From contig JASBUL010000004.1 in NCBI GenBank assembly GCA_030147945.1, positions 1-52,278 of the forward strand: a DNA stretch of 52,278 bases. Reading direction: 5' to 3'. The stretch is from Oceanococcus sp. GTDB taxonomy: Bacteria > Pseudomonadota > Gammaproteobacteria > Nevskiales > Oceanococcaceae. The notes beneath the pieces were generated by a model that worked only from the letters and a program-made list of their open reading frames with translations, made no database searches and was not told where the DNA came from. Positions 35,909-44,959 of the stretch are shown here, one piece after another. The position numbers and the translations under genes are program-made. Position 1 is the first letter of the stretch. Each line of letters opens with the position of its first letter.

Positions 35909-37273
35909 TCAGTCGCCGGCGATGGTCATGCCGTCAACCAGGATTGAGCCGCACAGAATGCCGGACGCAGGATCGATGTCGCTGCCGATGGCGCCGACAG
36001 CGCGATACATGTCGAGCAGATTGCCGGCGATGGTGATGCCGGCCACCGGGTAGGCGGGTTCGCCGTTTTCGTACCAGATGCCGGCGGCGCCGCGCGAGTA
36101 ATCGCCGGTGCTGCCGTTGACGCCTTGCCCCATCAGTTCGGTGACCAGCAGTCCTGAGCCCAGTTCACGCAGCAGGGCGTCCTGGTCCTGATCCGTGGTC
36201 GGCGACACTTCCAGGGTTTTAACCCCGCCAGCATTGCCGGTGGTGCTCAGCCCGAGTTTGCGTGCTGAGTAGCTGCCCAGCAGCCAGCTGCGCAGGTAGC
36301 CGTCTTGGATGATCGCCTGCTCGCGCGTGGCCACACCTTCGGCATCAAACCAGGCGGCGCCGTAGCGTCCTGGTACATGCGGTCTCTGCACGATGCTGAT
36401 GTTGTCGGGAAACAGCTGGGTGTCGCGTTTTTCCAGCAGGAAACTGGCCCGGCGGTACAGCGCGTTGCCACTGGCCGCACCGATCATGTGTCCGATCAGG
36501 CCGCGTGCCAGCTGTGGCGGAAACACCACCGGCGCACGCTGGGTTTTGAGCTTGCGTGGGTCGAGCCGGCCGAGCGCGCGTGCGGCCGCCGTGCGGCCCA
36601 CTTCGTCGCTGCGGCTCAGCGCATCGGCCTGCATGGCGCGGGCATACCAGTAGTCGCGCTGCATGTCGCTATCGGACTTGGCGATGATGGCCAGCGACAG
36701 GCTGTAGTCGGTGGCCGTGCGGCAGCCGGAAAAGCCGATGCTGTTCATCAGCACATCGCGGCTGCGGTGGGCGTTGACGCTGGCGCCTTCGGAATTGCTG
36801 ATGCGAGGGTCGACGGCGAAGGCGGCGTCCTCGCAGGCCAGCGCCCAGTCGCGGCTGGCGCTGACCGACAGGGCGGCCGGATGATCCAACGCCAGGTCCA
36901 TCGGTGTGCTGGCCAGATGCTCCGGCTCAGGCAGGCCCGCGGCATCGTCATCCTGGGTATGGCGCGCGATGGTGCAGGCGGCTTCAACAATCTCGCGGAT
37001 GGAGCCGGGCTTCAGATCCCCGGTGTTGGCATGGCCGCGCTTCTGACCGAAATAGACGGTGATCGCCAGATCATTGTCGCGCTGGAACTCAACCGACTCC
37101 AGTTCGCGGTTGCGCAGCGATGTGGTCAGCCCGCAGTTGCTGCCAAGTGCCACAACCGCATCGCTGGCGCCACAGGCGCGGGCGTGGTCCAGGGCCTGTT
37201 GGCCCAGCTCATACAGGCTTTGTTCGTCGGGCAGGTCCTGGTCCAGGGCGGTGGTGGACAATGCTTGAGTCAT
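35909..37273 (-). CDS. pmbA: Metalloprotease-like TldE/PmbA
   Basis: Non-metal-binding half of the TldD/TldE protease, which matures peptides such as microcin B17 and degrades CcdA. The 454-aa sequence carries the PmbA features: TTSLRNRELESVEFQRDNDLAITVYFGQKRGHANTG, the AVSASRDWALACEDAA-type region, and the end GSDIDPASGILCGSILVDGMTIAG. It has no HExxxH motif, as expected for TldE. TldD is not in the window. The ATG overlaps the mpl stop by four bases (ATGA), so it is translated from the mpl transcript. Confidence 0.92.
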   Translation of the reverse strand: MTQALSTTALDQDLPDEQSLYELGQQALDHARACGASDAVVALGSNCGLTTSLRNRELESVEFQRDNDLAITVYFGQKRGHANTGDLKPGSIREIVEAACTIARHTQDDDAAGLPEPEHLASTPMDLALDHPAALSVSASRDWALACEDAAFAVDPRISNSEGASVNAHRSRDVLMNSIGFSGCRTATDYSLSLAIIAKSDSDMQRDYWYARAMQADALSRSDEVGRTAAARALGRLDPRKLKTQRAPVVFPPQLARGLIGHMIGAASGNALYRRASFLLEKRDTQLFPDNISIVQRPHVPGRYGAAWFDAEGVATREQAIIQDGYLRSWLLGSYSARKLGLSTTGNAGGVKTLEVSPTTDQDQDALLRELGSGLLVTELMGQGVNGSTGDYSRGAAGIWYENGEPAYPVAGITIAGNLLDMYRAVGAIGSDIDPASGILCGSILVDGMTIAGD

Positions 37274-38634
37274 GCGTGACGGGCCTTTTTCAATGCGGTG
37301 GGCAGGCTGGCGGGCAGGCCATCGAAGCTGCCGTTGCTCATGAGGACGATGACATCGCCAGGGCGGGCATCCTGACACAGCGCAGCGCTCAGACTGCTGA
37401 CATCGGCATGTGTGCGGAGTTTGTCACCAAGCGCCTCATGCAGGCGTGCGGTGTCCCAGGGCAGTTCCGGGCGGGCCAGCACATGAATGCTGTCGGCGCC
37501 TGCCAGCGACGGCCCCAGGGCCGCAGCATGCGCGCCGGCACGCATCGAGTTGCTGCGCGGCTCCAGAGCCACGATCAGGCGTCCGCTGCGGGCAGCGGGC
37601 GGGATCGCCGCGATGGTTTTTTCGATCGCCGTGGGGTGGTGGGCAAAGTCATCGTAGATGCGTATCCCATCAATCTCGCCCTTCAGATCGAGACGACGGG
37701 CGACCCCTTCAAAGCGCCCCAATGCTTCGGCGCTGATCGCCGGGGTGACGCCGGCATGGCGTGCGGCCAGACAGGCCATGAGCGCGTTGTGGGCGTTGTG
37801 TTCGCCGCGAACCGACCAGTGCACCTCGGCCACGGTCTCGCCGGCGTGAACGATACGAAAGGCACTCCAGTCGGCAGCCAGCGCCAGGACCTGCCAGCCA
37901 TCGGCCGCGCCGGTGAACTGGGTTTGCGACCAGCAGCCTTGCTGAAGCACGCGCTGTAAAGCGGCATCCTGGGCCGGGGCAATGATCTGGCCGCTGGCGG
38001 GAATCGTGCGCACCAGATGATGGAACTGCCGCTCAATGGCGGCCAGATCCTCAAAAATGTCGGCGTGATCGAACTCCAGATTGTTCAGAATCGCGGTCCG
38101 TGGGCGGTAGTGCACGAACTTGGAGCGCTTGTCGAAGAAGGCGGTGTCGTATTCGTCGGCTTCGATGACGAAAAACGGTGCGCTGCCCATGCGCGCCGAG
38201 ACCGGGAAGTTGCCCGGCAGGCCGCCGATCAGAAAGCCCGGATCGAGTTTGGCGTCTTCCAGTATCCAGGCCAGCATGCTGCTGGTGGTGGTTTTGCCGT
38301 GGGTGCCGGCCACGGCCAGCACCCAGCGATCGCGCAACAGATGCTCGGCCAACCATTGCGGGCCGGAGACATAGGGCAGGCCGCGGTCCAGAACGTGCTC
38401 AATCGCCGGATTACCCCGGCTGATGACATTGCCGACCACGACCATGTCCGGCGCCGGATCCAGATGTTCGGCGCTGTAGCCCTGCATGACCTCAATGCCC
38501 AGGGCCTCGAGCTGGGTGCTCATGGGCGGCCAGGCACCGGCATCCGAGCCGGTGACCCGATAGCCGGCTTCGCGCGCCAGTGCGGCAATGCCGGCCATGA
38601 AGGTGCCGCAGATGCCGAGTATGTGAATGTGCAT
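37270..38634 (-). CDS. mpl: UDP-N-acetylmuramate:L-alanyl-gamma-D-glutamyl-meso-DAP ligase
   Basis: Recycles the murein tripeptide by joining it to UDP-MurNAc. The 454-aa Mur-ligase protein begins MHIHILGICGTFMAGIAALA and has the ATP loop VAGTHGKTTTSSMLAW, the EADEYDTAFFDKRSKFVHYRP stretch that marks Mpl rather than MurC, and the C-terminal DDFAHHPTAIEKTIAAI. Full length and intact. It follows a membrane protein gene by 3 bp and overlaps pmbA. Confidence 0.95.
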   Translation of the reverse strand: MHIHILGICGTFMAGIAALAREAGYRVTGSDAGAWPPMSTQLEALGIEVMQGYSAEHLDPAPDMVVVGNVISRGNPAIEHVLDRGLPYVSGPQWLAEHLLRDRWVLAVAGTHGKTTTSSMLAWILEDAKLDPGFLIGGLPGNFPVSARMGSAPFFVIEADEYDTAFFDKRSKFVHYRPRTAILNNLEFDHADIFEDLAAIERQFHHLVRTIPASGQIIAPAQDAALQRVLQQGCWSQTQFTGAADGWQVLALAADWSAFRIVHAGETVAEVHWSVRGEHNAHNALMACLAARHAGVTPAISAEALGRFEGVARRLDLKGEIDGIRIYDDFAHHPTAIEKTIAAIPPAARSGRLIVALEPRSNSMRAGAHAAALGPSLAGADSIHVLARPELPWDTARLHEALGDKLRTHADVSSLSAALCQDARPGDVIVLMSNGSFDGLPASLPTALKKARHA

Positions 38635-38637
38635 GGC

Positions 38638-39195
38638 TTAGACGCCGCCAAACAGGCTGGACAGGAAGCCGACGATAAAGATCAGCAGGATCTCGTACAG
38701 CAGGGCCACGCACACGCCAAAGCCGAAGCTGATGTCCAGCGCGTGTCGATAGATATGCGCGCTGATCACCAGCCCCCAGATGCTCAGACCGGCCCAGGCA
38801 TACATGGCCATGGCCGGGATTTCGAGTTGTTCCGGCGAGATGTCGGGGTTCTCGGTCAGGGCCTTGAGCAGCGGCTGCAGGGCATCCAGCGGCAGCAACA
38901 GCAGCAGGCCGATGACGGCGCTGGTCAGGAACAGCGCCGTCATGGTCTGCACGAAACGCTCCGGCGTGCGTTTCCAGTTGAGCAGCGCCCGTACGAAAAT
39001 CGCCAGGATGACAATGCTGAGCGCGGACTGGACCAGGGCTACGGTCAGGTCGCTGACCAGCAGCAGGCGTGCAATGGCGGTGGCCAGAAACAGCGCGGTG
39101 GCCAGCTGCAACAAGTTGGGTGAAGTGGGCAGGTCCTGAGGACCGGCCTTGAGCAGCATGATCTGGGTGATGCGCGAGGCGACGGCGTTGAACAT
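38638..39195 (-). CDS. Predicted five-helix inner-membrane protein, unknown function
   Basis: A 185-aa hydrophobic protein. Helices are seen at about 28-48, 52-70, 82-105, 128-150 and 155-182, with few charged residues in between. I do not recognise the family with confidence; the layout resembles small Yip1-like membrane proteins, but no signature motif is clear. It heads a tight group with mpl (3-bp gap) and pmbA, so it may share regulation with murein recycling. It starts 30 bp from the divergent rnd gene. Confidence 0.7.
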   Translation of the reverse strand: MFNAVASRITQIMLLKAGPQDLPTSPNLLQLATALFLATAIARLLLVSDLTVALVQSALSIVILAIFVRALLNWKRTPERFVQTMTALFLTSAVIGLLLLLPLDALQPLLKALTENPDISPEQLEIPAMAMYAWAGLSIWGLVISAHIYRHALDISFGFGVCVALLYEILLIFIVGFLSSLFGGV

Positions 39196-39225
39196 GGAGC
39201 GGCGGTTTGTCCGTATGATGAATTG

Positions 39226-40293
39226 ATGACTGAACTGCTGACCCGCAGCGACGCGCTCGCTGATGTGTGCGAACAGGCCGCCGGTGCCGAGGCACTGGCC
39301 CTGGATACCGAATTCATGCGCGAGCGCACCTATTATCCCGAATTGTGCCTGATTCAGGCAGCTTTGCCCGAGCAGATCGTGCTTATCGATCCTCTTGCGG
39401 AGATCGATTTAAGCCCCTTGCGCGCGCTGATGAGCGGGCCGGCAGACAAGATTCTGCATGCCTCGCGGCAAGATCAGGAAGTGCTGGTTGCAGCGTTGGG
39501 ATGCGCCGCCACGCCGCTGTTTGATACCCAGCATGCGGCGGCCTTGTGCGGGCACCCGCCACAGTGGTCCTACGCGGCGCTGGTCAAGGCATTCTGCGAT
39601 GTGGAGCTGCCCAAGGACTCAACCCGTACCGACTGGACGCGACGCCCGCTGAGCGACAAACAGCTGGCCTACGCGGCCGATGATGTGCGCTACCTGCTGG
39701 CCCTGCGCGAGATGTTGCTGGAGCGTTTGCAGGCCTTGGGGCGCCTGGACTGGTTTGCCGAGGACATGCGTCAGCAGGAGCGCATTGCGCTGGACGTGGC
39801 GCCCGAGGATGCCTGGCTCAAGGTCAAGGGCAAGGGCCATTTGCAGGGCCGTGCGCTGGCCGTGTTGCAGGCGCTGGCGGCATGGCGCGAGCAGCGCGCT
39901 CAGTCACGCAACCGGCCACGGCGCTGGGTGCTGGCGGACGAGGCCTTGTTGGCGCTGGCGCAGGCTCAGCCCGGCTCGGTGAGCGCACTGGCGGAGGTCG
40001 AAGGCGTGCCGGACGGCGTGGTTCAGCGCCAGGGCAAGGCCTTGCTGGAAGCGGTAGAGGCCGGTTGTGCGGCGCCGATCCCTGCCTTGGACCAGCGCAT
40101 GCCGGACAAGGCCGCAATCAAGCAGCTGCAAGGCGCGCTCAAGCGCATTGGCGCTGAGCTGAATCTGGATACCACCCTGCTTGCGACCCGCGCAGATCTC
40201 AACGCGCTGGTGCTGGATGGCAGCAGTGCGCGGATTGATCAGGGCTGGCGTCGCGAGCTTGTGGGCGCGCCTTTGCGCGCCGCTCTGGGCTGA
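39226..40293 (+). CDS. rnd: Ribonuclease D
   Basis: 3'-5' exonuclease acting on tRNA precursor ends. The 355-aa protein has the DEDDy exonuclease motifs: Asp27 and Glu29 in LALDTEFMRER, Asp in HASRQDQEVL, and AADDVRYLLALRE with the Tyr. An HRDC domain follows (about 210-285: ALAVLQALAAWREQRAQSRNRPRRWVLADEALLALA). ATG 39226 is chosen; the TTG just before is in frame. No ribosome site is clear. Its stop (40291-40293) abuts the adk stop on the other strand. Confidence 0.92.
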   Translation: MTELLTRSDALADVCEQAAGAEALALDTEFMRERTYYPELCLIQAALPEQIVLIDPLAEIDLSPLRALMSGPADKILHASRQDQEVLVAALGCAATPLFDTQHAAALCGHPPQWSYAALVKAFCDVELPKDSTRTDWTRRPLSDKQLAYAADDVRYLLALREMLLERLQALGRLDWFAEDMRQQERIALDVAPEDAWLKVKGKGHLQGRALAVLQALAAWREQRAQSRNRPRRWVLADEALLALAQAQPGSVSALAEVEGVPDGVVQRQGKALLEAVEAGCAAPIPALDQRMPDKAAIKQLQGALKRIGAELNLDTTLLATRADLNALVLDGSSARIDQGWRRELVGAPLRAALG

Positions 40294-40938
40294 TCAGGCC
40301 AGGGCCGTCTCGATGCGGGCAAAGACCTCATCCAGCGGGCCTTCACCTTCGACGCTGGCCAGCTTGCCCTGTGCGTCGTAGTAGGCGACCAGAGGCTCCG
40401 TCTGCTGCTGATACACGTTGAGACGATTGGAAATGGTCTCTTCGTTGTCGTCAGCACGGTGGGCCAGATCGGTGCCACCGCAGCGATCGCAGACACCGTC
40501 GGTCTGCGGCGGGCTGAAATACACGTTGTACATCTGACCGCAGGCGCTGCAGGTGCGGCGACCGGTCAAACGCTTGACCAGATTGCCGAACTCAACCTTG
40601 ATCAGCAGCGCCGTTTGCAGCGGCTGACCAAGCTCGTTGAGCATGGTGTCCAGGGCTTTGGCCTGCGCGGTGCTGCGCGGGAAGCCATCCAGAATGAAGC
40701 CGTTGGTGGTGTCGCTCTCGCCCAGGCGTTCGCGGATCATGCCGATCACAATCTCATCGGCTACCAGTTCGCCAGCATCCATTGCTGCCTTGGCTTTCTG
40801 GCCCAGTTCAGTGTTGGCAGCCACCGCGGCGCGCAAGAGATCACCGGTCGAAATTTGCGGGACGCCATGAGCGTCCATCAGCTTTTTCGCCTGGGTGCCT
40901 TTGCCTGAGCCGGGCGCACCGAGCAGAACAATACGCAT
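40294..40938 (-). CDS. adk: Adenylate kinase with four-cysteine zinc lid
   Basis: Interconverts AMP and ATP with two ADP. The 214-aa long-form enzyme has P-loop GAPGSGKGTQ, the AMP-binding STGDLLRAA and FILDGFPRS, and a lid with Cys130, Cys133, Cys150 and Cys153 (CSACG and CDRCG). These could bind structural zinc, a layout better known from Gram-positive enzymes; E. coli Adk has none of these cysteines. It is divergent from pfp across a 189-bp gap. Confidence 0.95.
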   Translation of the reverse strand: MRIVLLGAPGSGKGTQAKKLMDAHGVPQISTGDLLRAAVAANTELGQKAKAAMDAGELVADEIVIGMIRERLGESDTTNGFILDGFPRSTAQAKALDTMLNELGQPLQTALLIKVEFGNLVKRLTGRRTCSACGQMYNVYFSPPQTDGVCDRCGGTDLAHRADDNEETISNRLNVYQQQTEPLVAYYDAQGKLASVEGEGPLDEVFARIETALA

Positions 40939-41055
40939 GAATCTATCCGTTTGGCCTCTGAAAGCGGGCCGGGAGCGCGAACCCTAGCGTTTTGCTGGCA
41001 GAGCCGTCAATGAGACGATCGCAGGCTGGTGGCAGCGCAATCGGGGTAAATTCAG

Positions 41056-41061
41056 TACAAT
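41056..41061 (+). promoter_or_regulatory. Candidate -10 element for pfp
   Basis: TACAAT (5 of 6) lies 66 bp upstream of pfp in the 189-bp divergent gap with adk. No good -35 is seen at 16-18 bp, so the assignment is weak. Confidence 0.25.
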
Positions 41062-41127
41062 TTCGCGCCTACTGCGCCGTCCAAGGCCAGATAAACCCTC
41101 CTTTTCACGACATTATCGGGAGCGGCA

Positions 41128-42396
41128 ATGTCCAGCCCCAAAAACGCCTTTTATGCGCAATCTGGCGGGGTCACCTCCGTTATCAATGTGTCGGCCGCCG
41201 CGGTGATTGAAACGGCCCGACGTTACCCTGAGAAAATCGGCAAGGTCTATGCCGGCCGCGACGGCATCATCGGCGCGCTGACCGAAGACCTGATCGACAC
41301 TTCGGTCGAATCACCTGCGGCGATTGCCGCGCTGAAGCACACGCCGGCCGGTGCTTTCGGTTCGTGCCGCTACAAGCTCAAGGGTTTCGACAAGAATCTG
41401 GCGGAATACGAGCGCCTGATCGAAGTGTTCAAGGCGCATGACATTGGCTACTTTTTCTACAACGGTGGCGGCGATTCGGCCGACTCCTGCCTGAAAGTCA
41501 GTCAGCTGGGCGAAAAGATGGGTTACCCCATCCAGGCCATCCACATTCCCAAGACCATGGACAACGATCTGCCGTTGACCGATTGCTGCCCGGGTTTTGG
41601 TTCGGTCGCGAAGTACACCGCCGTGTCGATTCGCGAGGCCGGCTTTGATCTCAAATCCATGTGCAAGACCTCGACCAAGGTGTTCATTCTGGAAGTGATG
41701 GGGCGGCATGCCGGCTGGACCGCCGCTGCGGGCGGCCTGGCGGCGGAAAACGAAGGTGACGATCCGCACATCATCCTGTTCCCGGAAGTGGTGTTCGACG
41801 AAGCCAAGTTCCTGGCGCGGGTCAAACACAGCGTGGATACCTACGGCTACTGCACCATTGTGGCCTCGGAAGGCATCAAGAATGCCGAAGGCAAATTCGT
41901 GGCCGATGCGGGCAGCGTGGATGCGTTCGGTCACACCCAGCTTGGCGGCGTGGCCAGCACCCTGGCGACCATGATCAAGACCAAGCTTGGTCTGAAATAC
42001 CACTATGCGATCGCCGATTACCTGATGCGCGCAGCGCGTCATGTGGCCTCCAAGACCGACGTCGAGCAGGCTTATGCGGTGGGCGAGGCGGCGGTCGAGT
42101 TCGCCGTGGCCGGCAAGGGTGGCGTGATGGTCGCGATCGAACGGCAGGCCGATGAGCCCTACACCTGGACCGTGGGCGAAGCGCCGCTGGATCAGGTGGC
42201 CAACGTGGAAAAGAAAATGCCGGCCGAGTTCATCAGCGAGGATGGCTTCCACATTACCGAAGCCTGCCGTCGCTATCTGGCGCCGCTGATCGCCGGTGAG
42301 GATCATCCGCCTTACCGCAATGGTCTGCCAGCCTACGTGCAGCTGGAAAATACCCCGGTCGAGAAAAAGACCGGCCGTGAGTTTACCGTCGCCTGA
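41128..42396 (+). CDS. pfp: Pyrophosphate-dependent 6-phosphofructokinase
   Basis: Reversible PPi-fructose-6-phosphate phosphotransferase, replacing ATP-PFK in glycolysis and able to run in gluconeogenesis. The 422-aa sequence has the donor-site motif NGGGDSADSC with Asp116, the marker of PPi use (ATP enzymes have Gly there), and the substrate motif PKTMDND with Lys142, which also favours PPi. VMGRHAGW is the sugar-phosphate motif. GGGAG (41118-41122) precedes ATG 41128. The pyrophosphatase gene follows after 34 bp, so the two enzymes compete for PPi while being made together. Confidence 0.92.
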   Translation: MSSPKNAFYAQSGGVTSVINVSAAAVIETARRYPEKIGKVYAGRDGIIGALTEDLIDTSVESPAAIAALKHTPAGAFGSCRYKLKGFDKNLAEYERLIEVFKAHDIGYFFYNGGGDSADSCLKVSQLGEKMGYPIQAIHIPKTMDNDLPLTDCCPGFGSVAKYTAVSIREAGFDLKSMCKTSTKVFILEVMGRHAGWTAAAGGLAAENEGDDPHIILFPEVVFDEAKFLARVKHSVDTYGYCTIVASEGIKNAEGKFVADAGSVDAFGHTQLGGVASTLATMIKTKLGLKYHYAIADYLMRAARHVASKTDVEQAYAVGEAAVEFAVAGKGGVMVAIERQADEPYTWTVGEAPLDQVANVEKKMPAEFISEDGFHITEACRRYLAPLIAGEDHPPYRNGLPAYVQLENTPVEKKTGREFTVA

Positions 42397-42430
42397 CCTT
42401 AGGTCGGGCATGAACTATCAGGAGTATTCA

Positions 42431-42961
42431 ATGGGTTACGAAGCAATCGGCCCGGGTGACAAGGCCCCGGACGAAATCCACGTGGTGATCGAGATCGCCG
42501 CCCACGGTCATCCGGTCAAGTACGAAGTCGACAAGGATTCCAACACCTTGTATGTCGATCGTTTCATGAACGTGTCGATGCATTACCCGGCCAACTATGG
42601 GTTCGTGAACAAAACCCTGTACGACGACGGCGACCCGGTCGATGTGCTGGTTCTGACCCCGTATCCGATCGTGCCGGGTTGCGTGATCAAGTGCCGCCCT
42701 GTGGCCGTGCTGATGACCGAAGACGAATCCGGTCTGGACGCCAAGGTGCTGGCCGTGCCGACCGACAAGGTTTCCACCGGCTATTACAAGGACATGCAGG
42801 ATCTGGCCGATGTGCCGGAGCGCCTGCAGAACGAAATCACCCACTTCTTCGAGCGCTACAAAGACAACGAAGAGGGCAAGTGGGTCAAGGTCACCGGCTG
42901 GTTTGGCGTGGACAAGGCCAAGGAAGAAATCCAGAAGTCGATCGACGCCTACAAAGGCTGA
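42431..42961 (+). CDS. ppa: Inorganic pyrophosphatase (family I)
   Basis: Soluble Mg-dependent hydrolase of pyrophosphate. The 176-aa product has the family I core DRFMNVSMHYPANYGFV, the signature DDGDPVDVLVLTP with its metal-binding Asp residues, and the later DEDGLDAKVLAVP-type EDESGLDAKVLAVP and FFERYKDNEEGKWVKVTGW. ATG 42431 has AGGAG at 42420-42424; the open frame extends back into pfp but lacks similarity. The 34-bp gap to pfp indicates an operon. Confidence 0.95.
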   Translation: MGYEAIGPGDKAPDEIHVVIEIAAHGHPVKYEVDKDSNTLYVDRFMNVSMHYPANYGFVNKTLYDDGDPVDVLVLTPYPIVPGCVIKCRPVAVLMTEDESGLDAKVLAVPTDKVSTGYYKDMQDLADVPERLQNEITHFFERYKDNEEGKWVKVTGWFGVDKAKEEIQKSIDAYKG

Positions 42962-43043
42962 TCCGCAACTGCGGATTGTTCGTCACGCACGAGCGAGCGT
43001 GACGCCCTATGATTTGAAGCCCTTCCTGATGGAAGGGCTTTTT
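42961..43043 (+). terminator. Three successive hairpins after ppa, the last an intrinsic terminator
   Basis: First hairpin: ATCCGC/GCGGAT (42961-42976). Second: CGTCACGC/GCGTGACG (42981-43004) with an 8-nt loop. Third: AAGCCCTTCC (43017-43026) with GGAAGGGCTT (43031-43040), loop TGAT, then T-run to 43043. The third is a good intrinsic terminator. It ends just 14 bp before the ABC-F start. Confidence 0.85.
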
Positions 43044-43057
43044 CGTCTGTGCATGGC

Positions 43058-44959
43058 ATGCTGAATTTCACTGACATCACCCTGCGTCGCGGGCCCCGCG
43101 TGCTGGTCGAAGGCCTCAGCTGGACGGTCTATGCCGGCCAGCGCGCCGGTATCACCGGGCGCAATGGCACCGGTAAATCCAGCTTGCTGGAGATGGTGCG
43201 TGGTGAACTGGCGCCGGATCAGGGCGAGTTGAATCTGCCGACTGATCTGGTCATCGCGTATGTGCGCCAGGACACGCCAGCGCTGGCGTGTTCAGCGCTC
43301 GACTATGTGCTCGATGGCGATGCCGAATGGCGTGAGGTCAGCGGCGCACTGGCACAGGCCGAAGCGGATGGCGCGGGTGAGCGCATCGCCGCTTTGCACG
43401 AGCATATGCACCGCATCGACGGCTACACCACGCCGGCGCGCGCGGCCCGTTTGCTCAACGGTCTGGGCTTCGCCAGCGGGGATGAAAGCCGCGCCGTGGC
43501 GACGTTCTCCGGCGGCTGGCGCATGCGTCTGAATCTGGCCCAGGCCTTGATGTGCCGCTCAGACCTGTTGTTGCTCGACGAGCCGACCAATCACCTGGAT
43601 CTGGACGCGGTGGTGTGGGTGCAGGACTGGTTGACCAGCTACGCCGGGACCTTGCTGGTGATCTCGCATGACCGCGATTTTCTGGATGCGGTGACCACCC
43701 ACATTCTGCATCTGGAGCGCGGCGGCGCGCGCGCCTACACCGGCAACTATTCGTCCAGCGAAAAGCAGCGTGCCGAGCAGATGCAGCAGCAGGCTGCGCA
43801 GTTTGCCGCGCAGCAGCGCAAAGTGGCCCATGTGCAGTCGTTCATCGATCGTTTCCGGGCCAAGGCCTCGAAGGCGCGTCAGGCCCAGAGCCGGGTCAAG
43901 CAGCTGGAAAAGATGCAGCTGGTGGCGCCGGCCCACTGGGACACGCCGTTTGATTTCAGCTTCGCCGAGCCCGCGCGACTGCCCGCACCCTTGCTGCAGA
44001 TGGAAAAGCTGAGCGCCGGTTACGACGGGCAGGCCGTGCTGTCCGGCGTCAATCTGACCCTGGCACCCGGCGACCGGGTGGCCTTGCTGGGCCGTAATGG
44101 GGCCGGCAAGTCGACCTTGATGCGCACCCTGGCCGGCGCACAACCGGCGCTGGGCGGGCATCAGTTTCGTGATCGCCATCTCACCGTCGGATACTTTGCC
44201 CAGCATCAGCTCGACAGCCTGCATCTGGATGACAGCCCGATGGGCCATATGGAGCGCCTGCGCAAACAACTCGGCCGCGACGCACGCGAGCAGGAGATGC
44301 GCGATTACCTGGGTGGTTTCGACTTTCATGGCGATCGCGTCTTCGAAGCCATTGCGCCGTTCTCGGGTGGGGAAAAAGCCCGTTTGGCGCTGGCCCTGCT
44401 GGTCTGGCAGAAACCCAATCTGCTGCTGCTCGACGAACCGACCAACCATCTGGATCTGGACATGCGCCACGCCTTGGAAGTCGCCTTGCAGGGCTTCGAG
44501 GGGGCGGTGGTGATGGTCTCGCACGACCGCCACCTGTTGAGCAGTTGTGCGGATCAGCTGCTGGTGATTGGCCAGGGGCGCTGTGCGGCGTTTGATGGTG
44601 ATCTGGATGATTACGCGCGCATGCTGCGCGAGCGCAGCCGCGACGATGTGGCGAGCGACAGCGCCGGGCCGGGCCGTGTATCAGCCCGCGATCAGCGCCG
44701 TGCGGCCGCGGACCGCCGTGCGGCCCTCAAGCCCTTGCGTGATGAGCTCAAACGCTGCGAGCGCGAGATGGAGCGCCTGGAGGCGGCCCTGGCCAAGCTC
44801 GATGATGCGCTGTCCGATCCCGCCTTGTATCAGGAGCAACCGGAGCATGCGGCCACCTTGATGCGCGAACAGGGCGGTCTGCGCAAACAGCTGGAGGTGG
44901 CCGAGGCCGACTGGCTGGAGGCGGCCGAAGCGCTGGAACAGGCCAGCCGCGACGACTAG
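43058..44959 (+). CDS. ABC-F family ATPase (YheS-like)
   Basis: Cytoplasmic ribosome-associated ATPase of the ABC-F type, with two ABC domains and no membrane part. The 633-aa protein has Walker A GRNGTGKSSLLEM (about 35) and GRNGAGKSTLMRT (about 345), signatures FSGGWRMRLNLAQAL and FSGGEKARLALALL, Walker B LLLLDEPTNHLDLDAV and LLLLDEPTNHLDLDMR, a linker of charged helices between the two, and a C-terminal coiled coil from about 550. The opening MLNFTDITLRRGPRVLVEG is YheS-like. ATG 43058 fits the family; GTG 43049 is in frame. Its stop overlaps the next gene by four bases. Confidence 0.93.
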   Translation: MLNFTDITLRRGPRVLVEGLSWTVYAGQRAGITGRNGTGKSSLLEMVRGELAPDQGELNLPTDLVIAYVRQDTPALACSALDYVLDGDAEWREVSGALAQAEADGAGERIAALHEHMHRIDGYTTPARAARLLNGLGFASGDESRAVATFSGGWRMRLNLAQALMCRSDLLLLDEPTNHLDLDAVVWVQDWLTSYAGTLLVISHDRDFLDAVTTHILHLERGGARAYTGNYSSSEKQRAEQMQQQAAQFAAQQRKVAHVQSFIDRFRAKASKARQAQSRVKQLEKMQLVAPAHWDTPFDFSFAEPARLPAPLLQMEKLSAGYDGQAVLSGVNLTLAPGDRVALLGRNGAGKSTLMRTLAGAQPALGGHQFRDRHLTVGYFAQHQLDSLHLDDSPMGHMERLRKQLGRDAREQEMRDYLGGFDFHGDRVFEAIAPFSGGEKARLALALLVWQKPNLLLLDEPTNHLDLDMRHALEVALQGFEGAVVMVSHDRHLLSSCADQLLVIGQGRCAAFDGDLDDYARMLRERSRDDVASDSAGPGRVSARDQRRAAADRRAALKPLRDELKRCEREMERLEAALAKLDDALSDPALYQEQPEHAATLMREQGGLRKQLEVAEADWLEAAEALEQASRDD

